The notes below the pieces were generated by a model. That model searched no databases. It saw only the letters and a list, made by a program, of their open reading frames with translations, and was not told the origin of the DNA. Shown here in pieces: positions 16,484-24,599 of a DNA stretch of 36,463 nucleotides. Made by a program: the position numbers and the translations under genes. The stretch's first letter is position 1. Every line of letters begins with the position of its first letter. Source of the DNA: a virus; IMG/VR virus record IMGVR_UViG_3300044616_000313, positions 1 to 36,463 of that record, one strand, 5' to 3'.

Positions 16484-16822
16484 ATGGACAAGTGGCAAAT
16501 CATCTTCCTCAAGGATGCGACCTACGAACAGCAGATTGCGCTGTCCGGAATCCCTGACATTGCGACGGCGACCGAATGGACGGTGCGTTGCGCCAAGCCG
16601 CAAACCGCCCCATTCCTTACGGCCACAATCACCAACGGCATGATTATTAATACAACGCCTCCGGTGACGGGAACCAAGATCCTGCGCGTTCCAGCGGCGA
16701 CTACGGCGACGTTCCCGGTAGGAAATGCGCGGTTTGATTTTGAAGTCACCTTCCCAACCGGGATCATCCGGCGGTATTACGAAAACGGCGACGTACAGGT
16801 GCAGCCGAAGGTGGGAACATGA
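16484..16822 (+). CDS. Small tail-tip protein preceding the fibre
   Basis: The ATG at 16484 has GAAGGAG just upstream, and the longer open frame before it is a shadow of the preceding gene. The 112-residue product starts MDKWQIIFLKDATYEQQIAL and consists of alternating short beta strands (TEWTVRCAKP, FLTATITNG, KILRVPAA, ARFDFEVTFPTGIIRRYY). This suggests an Ig-like or baseplate adaptor fold. Its stop overlaps the start of the fibre gene (ATGA), so the two are likely co-translated and may interact. Function is inferred from position; no family is recognised. Confidence 0.6.
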   Translation: MDKWQIIFLKDATYEQQIALSGIPDIATATEWTVRCAKPQTAPFLTATITNGMIINTTPPVTGTKILRVPAATTATFPVGNARFDFEVTFPTGIIRRYYENGDVQVQPKVGT

Positions 16823-19797
16823 GCGCAGAAATTACGGTCACGACTACGGGCGTTGGTGTCACCCTTGCTTCAGGCACGGTGACCAGCATTACGGCTGGCT
16901 CCGGACTGACGGGTGGCGTGATTACGACCAGCGGGACCATTGCGGTGGACTTTGCTCCCAACGGGGCAGGATCGGCTACGCAGGTGCCGGGAGCGACCGA
17001 CCTGCGGCTGTCCAACGCACGAACTCCGACCGCACACGCGGCATCCCACGCTGCGCTTGGTGGCGACCCGGTGCAACTGGACATCTCACAAGTCACGAAC
17101 CTTGTCACCTCGCTAGCCGGAAAACTAGATACCACGGTGACGGTCACGGCGGGAACGGGGCTGCTTGGCGGCGGTTTGGTATCGGCCAATCCGGTAATTT
17201 CTGCGGACATCGCCCCGTCCGGTGGTGGCACAGCCAATCAACTAGTGAGCGCAACCGATTCGCGTCTGTCGAACACCCGTCCTCCGGGGCCACACGCAAC
17301 CACGCACGGTCCACTTGGAAGCGACCCTATTCCGGCGGGTGGCCTAGCACAAACGCAGGTGGCGAACCTTGTCGCGGACTTGGCGGCGAAAATCAACGCT
17401 ACCCGGCAAGTCATCGCTGGCAACGGGCTGACGGGGGGCGGCGATCTATCTGCCGACCGCACGTTCAACGTGGAGTTCGCGCCGTCCGGTGGTGGTGGCG
17501 CGGGCGAAGTAGTGGAAGCCACGGACAGCCGACTGACAAATAGCCGCGCACCTAGTGGTGCGGCCAGCGGAGATTTGTCCGGTACATATCCCGGCCCTAC
17601 AGTCAGCAAGTTTGCAACGGTAGGAATTGATACGTCGGCCCCGACAACAAACGATGTCTGGATTTTTAACGGGTCGCAATGGGTGCATCAAGCGCAGAAC
17701 ACGCTGAATACGAACCCCATCGGCGCGGCGAGCGGTGACCTGTCGGGCACCTACCCAAGCCCAACGGTAGATGGGCTGGCAGGCGTGGCTCTCAATACGT
17801 CTGCCCCGGCAACAAACGACGTATGGGCATTTAGCGGCTCGCAATGGGATCACGTTGCACCAACAACCATCGCTACGGATTCCTCACTCGCAAACTACAC
17901 GCCTACGCCGGGTTCGGTAACTCGCACCGTTGCAAACAGACTCAATGAAACCATAAGCGCAAAGAACTTCGGCGCGGTTGGTGATGGGGTCGCGGATGAC
18001 ACGGTGGCACTTCAGGCCGCACTTACTGCTGCTGCTGGTAAGACGCTTTACATTCCGCAAGGCACGTACAAGACATCGGCCACGCTCAACGTATCCGCCG
18101 GGACATTTGTGAAAGGGGACATTGGCGAATCCAAGATTGATGTCCAGCCCGCGAACCCTCCTACGCCGCCGGGAAACCCCGGTCCACCGACAAAGAACGA
18201 TGCGTTCTTGCTTACTGGCAATGACATCACCATTGACGGTCTGCTGATTTCGGGAACGAACGAAGCGTCGTACCGCGTGTCAAGCCCGACGCAGCGCGAG
18301 GAATACGCGGTTGGGATTCGGTTTGTGAACCGCCACAACATCACGGTGCAGAACTGCAACTTCTTTCAGTTTGCGAACGGTGTGTTTGCCACGGGCGGGC
18401 AGAACATCCGCATCTGCAACAATCGCTTCGTGGGTGGTCGGCAGGTTGGAATCGCCAATGATATTGCCAACGCGCACGATATTTGGATGAACGGATCATC
18501 GGGGTTGTCCGTCCAAAAAGGACGACGCATCATCATCATGGGCAATCATTGCCTCGGCAATTCCGATGGTGGAATCAATGTTGCTCTTGAACGAGGAGAT
18601 TCCGATATCACGATTACGGGCAATGTTGTGCAGCCGATGCAAGCGGATGGGATCACCGATCCAATCTTCCGCACCAACACCCCATCGAATGTCGCAGACC
18701 CGACAACCAACAAGAGTCGATATGGAATCGTTGTTTCATATGGTTCGGAAAATTGGCAAAGCCGGGTGACTGTTTCTGCAAACGTAGTTCGGAACTTCGG
18801 ACAGATCGGCGTGTATGCCACTTCAGAACCGCACAGCCCGCAAACCGCCGGACCCGAAACGACGATTGTTGGAAACATGGTTTCTGCGTGTGGACAGCAA
18901 TTGTTGTACCCCGGAGATAGTTCGCTGAAGGGTGGTATTTGGGTGGCTTCGTGCGGAACAAAGACCATTTCCGGGAATGTGGTGGCTGACTGCGCCCTTG
19001 CAGGTATTTGGATCAACGGAACTGGAGACACTTCGCAGGTGTTTGGTGGTCCGGTGGTCAACGCCAATGCAATCAGCAGGTGCGTCGTTGAGCCGATCAA
19101 CAATAATCAAGGCGTTGGTATTTTCATCACCAGTTCAGCAAGCCGTTGCATCATCAGCAACAATCGAATCAACGACGTTGCACTTATTGGGATCTATGCT
19201 GAAGGACTAAACGCATCATCCGGAAATCACCTGATCTCTAACAATCTCATTGATTGCGACACCACGTTCCCGGCGATTCGAATTATTAGTTCCGGTGGTA
19301 GTTTGCCATCTACGATTGTTGGCAACCGACTGCATGGCTCGGACAACACTACGTCCAACGGCGGATTGAATGCTGGTATTTGGTTTCAGGGCACCCAGCA
19401 TTGCATCGGGAACACCATTGTGAAGTTCCATCGTGGCATTGAATCCAACCACAATGGGCGAGTCACGAACTCGCAATGCGATGGCAATGTGATCTTTGAC
19501 TGCCACTTCGGAATCACGGGGCAGGGCAATGGTCCGTGGCTGGTGAGCAACAACATCTTCAGCGGCATCACGAACCGGGAACTGCACGCGGGGCCATATC
19601 AAGGCACGCTTATGCGGTCGGAGGGAAACGCGCAGCCGACCGTAATTCATACCGTTGCCAATGCTGCGCCTACGACGAACACGTGGGCGCGTGGCGATTA
19701 CGTCAAGAACGCTACGCCGACTGCGGGTCAACCGAAGGGCTGGTATTGCACCGTGGCGGGCACGCCCGGAACGTGGGTTTCCGAAGGCAACCTATAA
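16819..19797 (+). CDS. Tail fibre / tailspike with right-handed beta-helix
   Basis: The 992-residue protein has an N-terminal region with three diverged repeats carrying G.GL.GG, an APSGGG-type block and ATDSRLSN-type segments (about residues 25-240). Two copies of GAASGDLSGTYP then follow, each with TNDVW.F.GSQW downstream (about 252-350). At about residue 384 begins KNFGAVGDGVADDTVALQAA, the start signature of pectate-lyase-like beta-helices. This is followed by many N.I/ITG/SNN turns through about residue 930. Such proteins bind or degrade surface polysaccharide at the tail tip. No catalytic residues can be assigned. It is the last gene of the tail block and is followed directly by the promoter at 19802. 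Confidence 0.82.
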   Translation: MSAEITVTTTGVGVTLASGTVTSITAGSGLTGGVITTSGTIAVDFAPNGAGSATQVPGATDLRLSNARTPTAHAASHAALGGDPVQLDISQVTNLVTSLAGKLDTTVTVTAGTGLLGGGLVSANPVISADIAPSGGGTANQLVSATDSRLSNTRPPGPHATTHGPLGSDPIPAGGLAQTQVANLVADLAAKINATRQVIAGNGLTGGGDLSADRTFNVEFAPSGGGGAGEVVEATDSRLTNSRAPSGAASGDLSGTYPGPTVSKFATVGIDTSAPTTNDVWIFNGSQWVHQAQNTLNTNPIGAASGDLSGTYPSPTVDGLAGVALNTSAPATNDVWAFSGSQWDHVAPTTIATDSSLANYTPTPGSVTRTVANRLNETISAKNFGAVGDGVADDTVALQAALTAAAGKTLYIPQGTYKTSATLNVSAGTFVKGDIGESKIDVQPANPPTPPGNPGPPTKNDAFLLTGNDITIDGLLISGTNEASYRVSSPTQREEYAVGIRFVNRHNITVQNCNFFQFANGVFATGGQNIRICNNRFVGGRQVGIANDIANAHDIWMNGSSGLSVQKGRRIIIMGNHCLGNSDGGINVALERGDSDITITGNVVQPMQADGITDPIFRTNTPSNVADPTTNKSRYGIVVSYGSENWQSRVTVSANVVRNFGQIGVYATSEPHSPQTAGPETTIVGNMVSACGQQLLYPGDSSLKGGIWVASCGTKTISGNVVADCALAGIWINGTGDTSQVFGGPVVNANAISRCVVEPINNNQGVGIFITSSASRCIISNNRINDVALIGIYAEGLNASSGNHLISNNLIDCDTTFPAIRIISSGGSLPSTIVGNRLHGSDNTTSNGGLNAGIWFQGTQHCIGNTIVKFHRGIESNHNGRVTNSQCDGNVIFDCHFGITGQGNGPWLVSNNIFSGITNRELHAGPYQGTLMRSEGNAQPTVIHTVANAAPTTNTWARGDYVKNATPTAGQPKGWYCTVAGTPGTWVSEGNL

Positions 19798-19801
19798 ACC
19801 A

Positions 19802-19830
19802 TTGACTCCTACGGCCCGGTCATCTATTTT
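19802..19830 (+). promoter_or_regulatory. Leaderless-type promoter for the lysis/accessory operon
   Basis: TTGACT (19802-19807), a 17-base spacer and TATTTT (19825-19830) are followed by exactly six bases and then the ATG at 19837. The -35 lies four bases after the fibre stop codon. It would let the lysis genes be transcribed apart from the tail operon. Confidence 0.65.
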
Positions 19831-19836
19831 GCTCCT

Positions 19837-20097
19837 ATGTCCGAATCTCCACAAACGCGCATCATGCTGGAGCGGTTGCAACTGATTGCTACCGCCATTC
19901 TGCTGTTCGGCTCCCTGATCTACGTTGGCAAGCGAAGCGAGCAGGACGAGGCGCAAAGCCGCGTGTTGAACAACATTGCCTCCGACATCACGGTGATGAA
20001 GGAACGCAACGCCGACGCGAACGCGCAGATTCGCGTAATTGGCGAGCGCGTATCGCAGGTTGAGAAGCGGCTGGAGCGCATGGAGCAGCCCCGGTGA
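19837..20097 (+). CDS. Small membrane protein with coiled coil (holin- or i-spanin-like)
   Basis: The 86-residue product has one transmembrane segment (about residues 14-31, LIATAILLFGSLIYVG). A charged heptad-type coiled coil then runs to the C terminus (NNIASDITVMKERN...RVSQVEKRLERMEQ). An N-terminal membrane anchor plus coiled coil fits an inner-membrane spanin of the Rz type or a small holin-associated protein. It overlaps the lipoprotein gene by four bases, as Rz/Rz1 pairs often do. There is no SD and the start lies six bases after the -10, so translation may be from a leaderless message. Function is inferred from topology and position. Confidence 0.6.
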   Translation: MSESPQTRIMLERLQLIATAILLFGSLIYVGKRSEQDEAQSRVLNNIASDITVMKERNADANAQIRVIGERVSQVEKRLERMEQPR

Positions 20098-20585
20098 GGC
20101 TGGCGGCGGTGCTATGCGCCGCCGTGCTTTCCGGGTGCAGCCCGGTTCAGCGCATTGCCGCGAACGCGGCAGGCATCCGCGACGAGGCGCAAGCGTTAGA
20201 GGCGCACGGGGTGGAGGTAGGCGACCCGGTAGTGGTTGCCAGCGCAGGCCGGATTCAGGTGCTTGCCGGGGGCATTCAGGGCGATCTAGGGGGTATTCAG
20301 GACCGCACACCCTCATGGCTGACGGCCATCATGTACGGCGGTGCGGCAATTATTGCTATTGCCGTCGTGGTGGTGCTATGGCAGACGCAACTTGGGACGT
20401 TGATCCGGGTCGCCATCGGATGGCTTCCGCGCCGGAAGGTGTCGCAGGCTGAACTGGCGGTGGATATGCTCGACCCAAACCGACCCGAAGGGGATCGGGA
20501 ATTTGTAGCGGCACTTCGGCAAGATCCGGAGTTCGATGCCGCCTATCGCAAGGCTCAAACAAGGAGGAAGAATGATTCTCGCTGA
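20094..20585 (+). CDS. Lipoprotein with transmembrane segment (spanin-like)
   Basis: The GTG at 20094 overlaps the previous stop. The 163-residue protein has a short signal with lipobox LSGC (Cys15), an Ala/Gly/Val-rich region, one strong transmembrane segment (about residues 76-97, IMYGGAAIIAIAVVVVLW) and a polar C-terminal tail of about 60 residues. A lipid anchor plus an internal membrane segment is the topology of a one-piece spanin that links outer and inner membrane. Alternatively it is the outer-membrane partner of the preceding coiled-coil protein. The long C-terminal tail is unusual for known unimolecular spanins. It implies a Gram-negative host. Confidence 0.58.
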   Translation: MRLAAVLCAAVLSGCSPVQRIAANAAGIRDEAQALEAHGVEVGDPVVVASAGRIQVLAGGIQGDLGGIQDRTPSWLTAIMYGGAAIIAIAVVVVLWQTQLGTLIRVAIGWLPRRKVSQAELAVDMLDPNRPEGDREFVAALRQDPEFDAAYRKAQTRRKNDSR

Positions 20586-20685
20586 CGCTCTCGGAACGCT
20601 TTGGTGGTCGGCCCTGTGCGTGGTTGTTGGCTTCGGGCTTGGCTGGTTCGTCAAGGGTAAGTACGGCAAGCACTTCACCCTGTGA
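20572..20685 (+). CDS. Tiny single-span membrane protein (holin candidate)
   Basis: A 37-residue frame starts at ATG 20572 directly behind a strong SD (AAGGAGGAAG) and overlaps the end of the lipoprotein gene. It encodes one hydrophobic helix (about residues 10-27) with WW near its start and a basic end (VKGKYGKHFTL). The stop overlaps the GTG of the next gene (GTGA). The good SD and the two tight junctions argue that it is real. Size and topology suit a small holin or lysis-control protein. Confidence 0.62.
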   Translation: MILADALGTLWWSALCVVVGFGLGWFVKGKYGKHFTL

Positions 20686-22535
20686 GTGGCATCACGGCAT
20701 ATTCATGCTGCTGCGAAACCGGGGTCACGTATTTCGCTGACAAGTGCGAAGCGTATACGGGTGACTATTGTTGTGAACTTGTGTGTTGCAGCGGCCCGGA
20801 ACGCATTGAGTTCTGCGAGTCGTACTTGACGTTCATCGGAATCCCGCTTCCGCTGGACCCGACCAAGTGTTACTTCGTGGCTTATCTCAACTGCGTGTAC
20901 GAAGTCGTAGGCACGTTGGAGTTCCCATGCCCACCGGGGTCCGGGTTGTTCCCGCTCAACGTCGGCACGCTGCTTGAAATCCGCGACAAGGGGGAAGATC
21001 CGTGCTGCATCCCGAAAGAGCAGGAGCAGGTGCCGCCGGGTGGCATTGAGGATTTGGTGGTCGAAGATCCGCCGCCAATCGAAATCCCACCCAATATCTG
21101 TGAAGATGTCATCGCGGAGTGCTATCAGTTTTGCGACCAGTTCGGTACGAACGCTGCGGGGTGTGATGGCCCTGCGGTAACAAGCACGCTTACGGCGTGC
21201 TACATCAAGTGGGGACTGGACTGGAACGGCGGGTTGGATGACCGGGATTGCGTGTGTTGTGATCGGGACTTTCCGCTGGAAACCTATGCGCCCGTCACGA
21301 AAGCGGCGAACCAGCGCGTGGGAATCTGCATTCCGGATATGTCGCAGGTGGTGCAGACGTTAGTGCCGGGTTCGCAGACAGGCGTGTATTTCCAATCAGA
21401 GGTGGTTTTTGGCGAGTGCCCCGACTGCCCTGCGGCGTTGGGGTATTGCTGCATTGAAGGGGACATCTGTGAAGAAGACCCCGCGCTCTGCGACAACTAC
21501 GAAAACCCGCTGTTGTCATATGACCTGTTCACGTTTTACTCGTTGGTCACGGGCGGGGTAAGCGGATGCGTGGATGACGTTCGGGATGCGCTTGTCATCC
21601 GATTCCCGTTCTGCATGGCACAGGCGGCTTCGCTTGATCCGTTCTCCAGCGATCCCGTAGAGCAGGAGGCGGTGCGCCAGTTCTACTTGGCGTTGGTCAA
21701 CGTCACGAATTGGAACGATCCCATTCCCTGCACGGTGAACACCGGATGGGGCGTGCTTCCGGCAACGTGCGTCGATGTGTGCGACTATCGCGCCATCGTG
21801 TTCAGCGGCAACCCCGGCCACGTTGCGCAGCGGATCAACGACAGGCTGGCCCCATTCATCACGGCGCAGGGACAGGGCTTTGGGGCAGAGTGCTTTTGGT
21901 TTGCCAACAGGCAGTCCTGCAACGACTGTGGAGGCGGTCCAAACCAGCGTCCGCCGTTCTCCGCAGGCGACAGGCTGGAGGTAGATCGTGCCGTAATTGA
22001 CGTTGCGAGCCAGCAGGTGTTCGTATGGCTGGTCGGCAGAAGCGTGCGCTACCGGGCGTGCGTGTGCCAAGACTTCACGCCGCGCCAAGTCATCAAGAAC
22101 GTAGTGAACGTCGCTATCAGCGCGGAATGCTTGTCGCCAGCGGAATACTCATGCAACGCTCGCTACTCCATGCTCCCCGTGTCGCAAGATGGCACGGTGG
22201 GGTTGTATTGCCGGGGCGATGGGTTGCCGGAAGAAGAATACCCGGAGTGCGAGGAGATTCCGTTTTCGCCGGGAGCGGTTTGGCCGCTTGAGGACATTGA
22301 GGTATTCGACCCAATTAGCGGGACGTTTATTGTGTTGGTGCATGGGTATGAGAGCATTTGCAACCTGTGTTCGCCGTCCACGAACTGCCGCGTGTACCCC
22401 TTGAAGTTCCCGACGTTCTCCTGTGAGGAATGCAACAGCATTCCGCCGAATGAATGCCCGGAACTGTGCCAAGAAGTTTTCTTTGATCCCAAGACGTTCT
22501 GCGAAACTAGCGCGACACCGATCCAACTGCAATGA
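20682..22535 (+). CDS. Very cysteine-rich protein of unknown function (617 aa)
   Basis: The 617-residue product contains about 51 cysteines spread over the whole length, many as CC, CCC, CxxC or CxC (SCCC near residue 8, YCC and VCC near 30-36, DCVCC near 187, ECPDC near 244, SCNDC and ACVC in the C-terminal half, ECPELC near 595). It is acidic, with proline-rich linkers (VPPGGIEDLVVEDPPPIEIPP, about 117-137), and has no signal peptide or membrane segment. The spacing suggests several disulfide or metal-binding modules of differing type. I recognise no family. It begins at a GTG overlapping the tiny membrane gene and is followed by a second Cys-motif gene by four-base overlap. It may be a virion surface or exported protein; this is speculative. 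Confidence 0.75.
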   Translation: MSGITAYSCCCETGVTYFADKCEAYTGDYCCELVCCSGPERIEFCESYLTFIGIPLPLDPTKCYFVAYLNCVYEVVGTLEFPCPPGSGLFPLNVGTLLEIRDKGEDPCCIPKEQEQVPPGGIEDLVVEDPPPIEIPPNICEDVIAECYQFCDQFGTNAAGCDGPAVTSTLTACYIKWGLDWNGGLDDRDCVCCDRDFPLETYAPVTKAANQRVGICIPDMSQVVQTLVPGSQTGVYFQSEVVFGECPDCPAALGYCCIEGDICEEDPALCDNYENPLLSYDLFTFYSLVTGGVSGCVDDVRDALVIRFPFCMAQAASLDPFSSDPVEQEAVRQFYLALVNVTNWNDPIPCTVNTGWGVLPATCVDVCDYRAIVFSGNPGHVAQRINDRLAPFITAQGQGFGAECFWFANRQSCNDCGGGPNQRPPFSAGDRLEVDRAVIDVASQQVFVWLVGRSVRYRACVCQDFTPRQVIKNVVNVAISAECLSPAEYSCNARYSMLPVSQDGTVGLYCRGDGLPEEEYPECEEIPFSPGAVWPLEDIEVFDPISGTFIVLVHGYESICNLCSPSTNCRVYPLKFPTFSCEECNSIPPNECPELCQEVFFDPKTFCETSATPIQLQ

Positions 22536-22912
22536 CCACGCTCAAACTCCGTTTCGGGTCGCGCGAGTACGAAGTGCCTGACTGCAAGTCATGCCAAGTG
22601 CAGAACTATGCCCCGCGTTGTCTGCTTGGGCTGGACATCACGGCGTGCGCAACGTGCGACAAGCGCGAGTCACGCAACGGGGACTATCACCATCCCCCAT
22701 TGGTCATGGTGTCGATGTCTGTCCCAAGTCCGCAACGGGCTGCGCCGAAGCCAGCGGAACCTGCGGTCCCTGCGTCGGAGCCGATGCGTGGGCTTGGCGA
22801 TGCAGTTGCCAAAGTGACCAAGACGCTTGGCATCAAGGAATGCGGCGGATGCAAGAAGCGGCGCGAAGCCCTGAACAAACTGGTGCCATTCAAGACTCCA
22901 CCGGAGGGATGA
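22532..22912 (+). CDS. Small CxxC protein with GIKECGGCKKR tail
   Basis: The 126-residue protein has a first cysteine cluster (Cys18, Cys21, Cys30, Cys39, Cys42) that could bind a metal. A Pro/Ala-rich linker (about 64-85) follows, then a C-terminal LGIKECGGCKKRREALNKLVPF segment (about 99-120). I have the impression that this last segment type occurs at the ends of other small phage proteins, but no role is known to me. The ATG overlaps the stop of the cysteine-rich gene. Its partnership with that gene suggests a shared metal or redox theme. Function is unknown. Confidence 0.68.
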   Translation: MTTLKLRFGSREYEVPDCKSCQVQNYAPRCLLGLDITACATCDKRESRNGDYHHPPLVMVSMSVPSPQRAAPKPAEPAVPASEPMRGLGDAVAKVTKTLGIKECGGCKKRREALNKLVPFKTPPEG

Positions 22913-22915
22913 CCT

Positions 22916-23818
22916 GTGCCGCCGACGCTCCCGTTTACCGTCACGCAGAACGCCCGCAACATTCACACGGTCGAAATGCGGACGGACACGCGCACGGCGC
23001 ATTGGGACTTCCTGCTGACAAGCGACAGGCACCACGACAACCCAAAGTGCGACCGCGACCTAGAGCGAAAGCACTTGGACGAGGCGGTAAAGCGCAAGGC
23101 AGGTGTGCTGGATTTTGGGGATATGGGCTGTCTAATGATGGGGCGTTTCGATCCACGGCGTTCCCGACAGGGGGTGCATGAGGAAGATCAAGACGCGCCG
23201 GACTACTTGGACTCCGTGGTGAAGCACGCGAGCGAGTTCTACGCGCCGTATGCGCGGCACTTCGTGGTCATCGGCAGAGGCAACCACGAAGAATCGGTCC
23301 TTCGGAATTGCGACACGGACTACACCGACCGGGTATGCGAGCGCATGAGCGCGCTGAGTGGCCATCGCGTGTTCAGCGGCGGCTACGGAGGATGGGTGCG
23401 CTTCATGGCGAAGGTTCACAACGAGCGGTACACGCTCAACCTGAAGTATCACCACGGTTCGGGCGGCGCGCCGTTGATGTCGCACGGCACGCTGAACGTG
23501 CGCCGGAATGCCGCCATCGTCCCCGACGCGGATGTGATGTGTACCGGGCATATCCATAAGCGGTGGGTGCTACCGATGCGGCGGGAACGCATCGTGAGCG
23601 ACCGCGCAGGCGTGCGAATTGAGCAGGACTATCAATGGCATATCTGCACAGGCTCATACAAAGACTCCTACGGCGACAACTACCGGGGATGGGAAACGGA
23701 GAAGGGGATGCCGCCCGCCGAATCGGGTGGCGGCGTTTGGATGCGGCTGCACTTGGAGAAGCACAGCAAGGAAGGGCGAACGCGCTACGCGCTAGTGCCG
23801 CAATTCACGATGGCCTGA
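22916..23818 (+). CDS. Calcineurin-like metallophosphoesterase
   Basis: The 300-residue protein shows the metallophosphoesterase motif series: D37-x-H39 (TSDRHHD), GD69, GNHE at 122-125, HH at 179-180 and GHIH at 211-214. These residues hold two metal ions in calcineurin-like enzymes that hydrolyse phosphoesters, nucleotides or DNA. Large insertions (for example about 72-100) separate the motifs. The start is a GTG three bases after the preceding stop. Substrate is not predictable from sequence. In phages such enzymes may act in nucleotide or DNA metabolism, yet here it lies in the late accessory block with Cys-rich neighbours. Confidence 0.8.
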   Translation: MPPTLPFTVTQNARNIHTVEMRTDTRTAHWDFLLTSDRHHDNPKCDRDLERKHLDEAVKRKAGVLDFGDMGCLMMGRFDPRRSRQGVHEEDQDAPDYLDSVVKHASEFYAPYARHFVVIGRGNHEESVLRNCDTDYTDRVCERMSALSGHRVFSGGYGGWVRFMAKVHNERYTLNLKYHHGSGGAPLMSHGTLNVRRNAAIVPDADVMCTGHIHKRWVLPMRRERIVSDRAGVRIEQDYQWHICTGSYKDSYGDNYRGWETEKGMPPAESGGGVWMRLHLEKHSKEGRTRYALVPQFTMA

Positions 23819-23821
23819 ACC

Positions 23822-24127
23822 ATGCCGCATCGCAAGCCCATGCGCGTTCGGCTCGGCAAGCGGTGGTTCACGATCCGCGAGAGCGGCAACCTGAATGACT
23901 TTGGGCAATGCGAGATCACGCAGCGCAAGGACGGCACGGTGGAGCGCGTCATCCGGGTAGCAACATGGCAGAACGAACCCGACGAGTTGGATACGTGGGT
24001 CCACGAAGCCATGCACGCGATATGGCCTGACAAGTCGGAAGCGGAGGTTGCGGCGGCGAGCGCGGAACTGGCACGCCTGTTGTGGCGAATTGGCTACAGG
24101 CGCACGAAAGAAACGAACGATTCCTAG
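23822..24127 (+). CDS. Small HExxH metallopeptidase-like protein
   Basis: The 101-residue protein carries H61-E62-x-x-H65 (WVHEAMHAIWPD) in a helical context, followed by an Ala/Glu-rich helix with EAEVAAASAELARLLWRIGY. This fits minimal zincin-type peptidases, in which the two histidines bind zinc and the glutamate activates water. A later Glu in the second helix could be the third zinc ligand. The gene is last in the accessory operon and precedes a terminator-like inverted repeat. No endolysin is recognised in the window, so a lysis role is conceivable but unsupported; most such small phage proteins have no known substrate. Confidence 0.65.
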   Translation: MPHRKPMRVRLGKRWFTIRESGNLNDFGQCEITQRKDGTVERVIRVATWQNEPDELDTWVHEAMHAIWPDKSEAEVAAASAELARLLWRIGYRRTKETNDS

Positions 24128-24150
24128 TCGGGGCGGTAAGGAAACGATCC

Positions 24151-24176
24151 TGCTACAGATAGGAACTTCTGTAGCA
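24151..24176 (+). terminator. Inverted repeat at the end of the late region
   Basis: TGCTACAG (24151-24158) and CTGTAGCA (24169-24176) form a perfect eight-pair stem with a ten-base loop, 24 bases after the stop of the last late gene. No T-run follows, so it is either a Rho-independent terminator of weak form or a protein-binding operator. Confidence 0.45.
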
Positions 24177-24216
24177 CCTTCGTACCATTGAGGTGCGGTG
24201 ATGTGGGTCAAGCGTC

Positions 24217-24396
24217 ATGGCTAGCGCACGTGATTCCCACACGGGCTGGGGCAGAAGGCCGCAAGGTACGCCCCCCAGCAGCGCACCCGTTGGGGTAAGG
24301 GAACCTGCCGCCGGGACAGGCGGGCATCCGAAGGGTGCCCGTGCTGTCCGCAAGTTCAACAAAGTGGAAGGTAAACTTCCACTTACGGGGGTGTAG
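24217..24396 (+). CDS. Possible small ORF (59 aa) in the early leader region
   Basis: An ATG at 24217 opens a 59-residue frame ending at TAG 24394-24396. The product would start MASARDSHTGWGRRPQG and end NKVEGKLPLTGV, basic and Gly/Pro/Arg-rich. No SD precedes it, and the stretch contains several inverted repeats. It could equally be a structured non-coding RNA or control region. Confidence 0.25.
   Translation: MASARDSHTGWGRRPQGTPPSSAPVGVREPAAGTGGHPKGARAVRKFNKVEGKLPLTGV
24362..24384 (+). promoter_or_regulatory. Perfect 9-bp palindrome (operator or hairpin)
   Basis: AAGTGGAAG (24362-24370) and CTTCCACTT (24376-24384) flank GTAAA. It is the strongest AT-containing palindrome of this stretch, about 55 bases upstream of the -35 of the early promoter. 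An operator bound by a phage or host regulator is a reasonable guess. No T-run follows. Confidence 0.4.
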
Positions 24397-24439
24397 AAAC
24401 GTGTACGGGCAGGCGCGGGGGTGGCGATTTGCACACGGC

Positions 24440-24468
24440 TTGCGCTGGCGGTCGGGACCGGGTATGCT
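24440..24468 (+). promoter_or_regulatory. Early promoter upstream of the replication gene
   Basis: TTGCGC (24440-24445), a 17-base spacer and TATGCT (24463-24468) precede the replication gene by 131 bases. The same -10 is used by the promoter at 30571. The expected transcript start is near 24475. Confidence 0.5.
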
Positions 24469-24474
24469 GCGCGT

Positions 24475-24599
24475 GTCCTGCCGTTCGGCGGGATGAGCAG
24501 CGTGGCAGTTGCTCGACATTACGGCTAACCGGGCGCGGGGCGTGGGTTGCTTCGCCACGCTGCTCCCCGCCCCCGCCCCGGTGCTTTGGAGCGTCACGG
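24475..24599 (+). promoter_or_regulatory. Structured leader with small uORF before the replication gene
   Basis: The predicted transcript starts almost at a hairpin (TCCTGCC, loop GTTC, GGCGGGA; 24476-24493). A possible 11-codon leader frame runs from ATG 24493 to TAA 24526-24528. A GC stem follows (24535-24545 with 24555-24570, containing CGTGG/CCACG and GCGGGG/CCCCGC). GGAG before the ATG at 24600 is the SD. The layout would suit attenuation or translational control of replication. Confidence 0.4.

Noticed and set aside
20572-20685. Dismissal of the 37-codon frame as noise
   Set aside because: I first set it aside as too short, but the strong SD and stop-start overlaps on both sides led me to keep it as a gene.
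24128-24430. Possible tRNA or tRNA-like gene in the gap
   Set aside because: No T-loop-like GTTCRA with a matching acceptor stem and no cloverleaf could be drawn.
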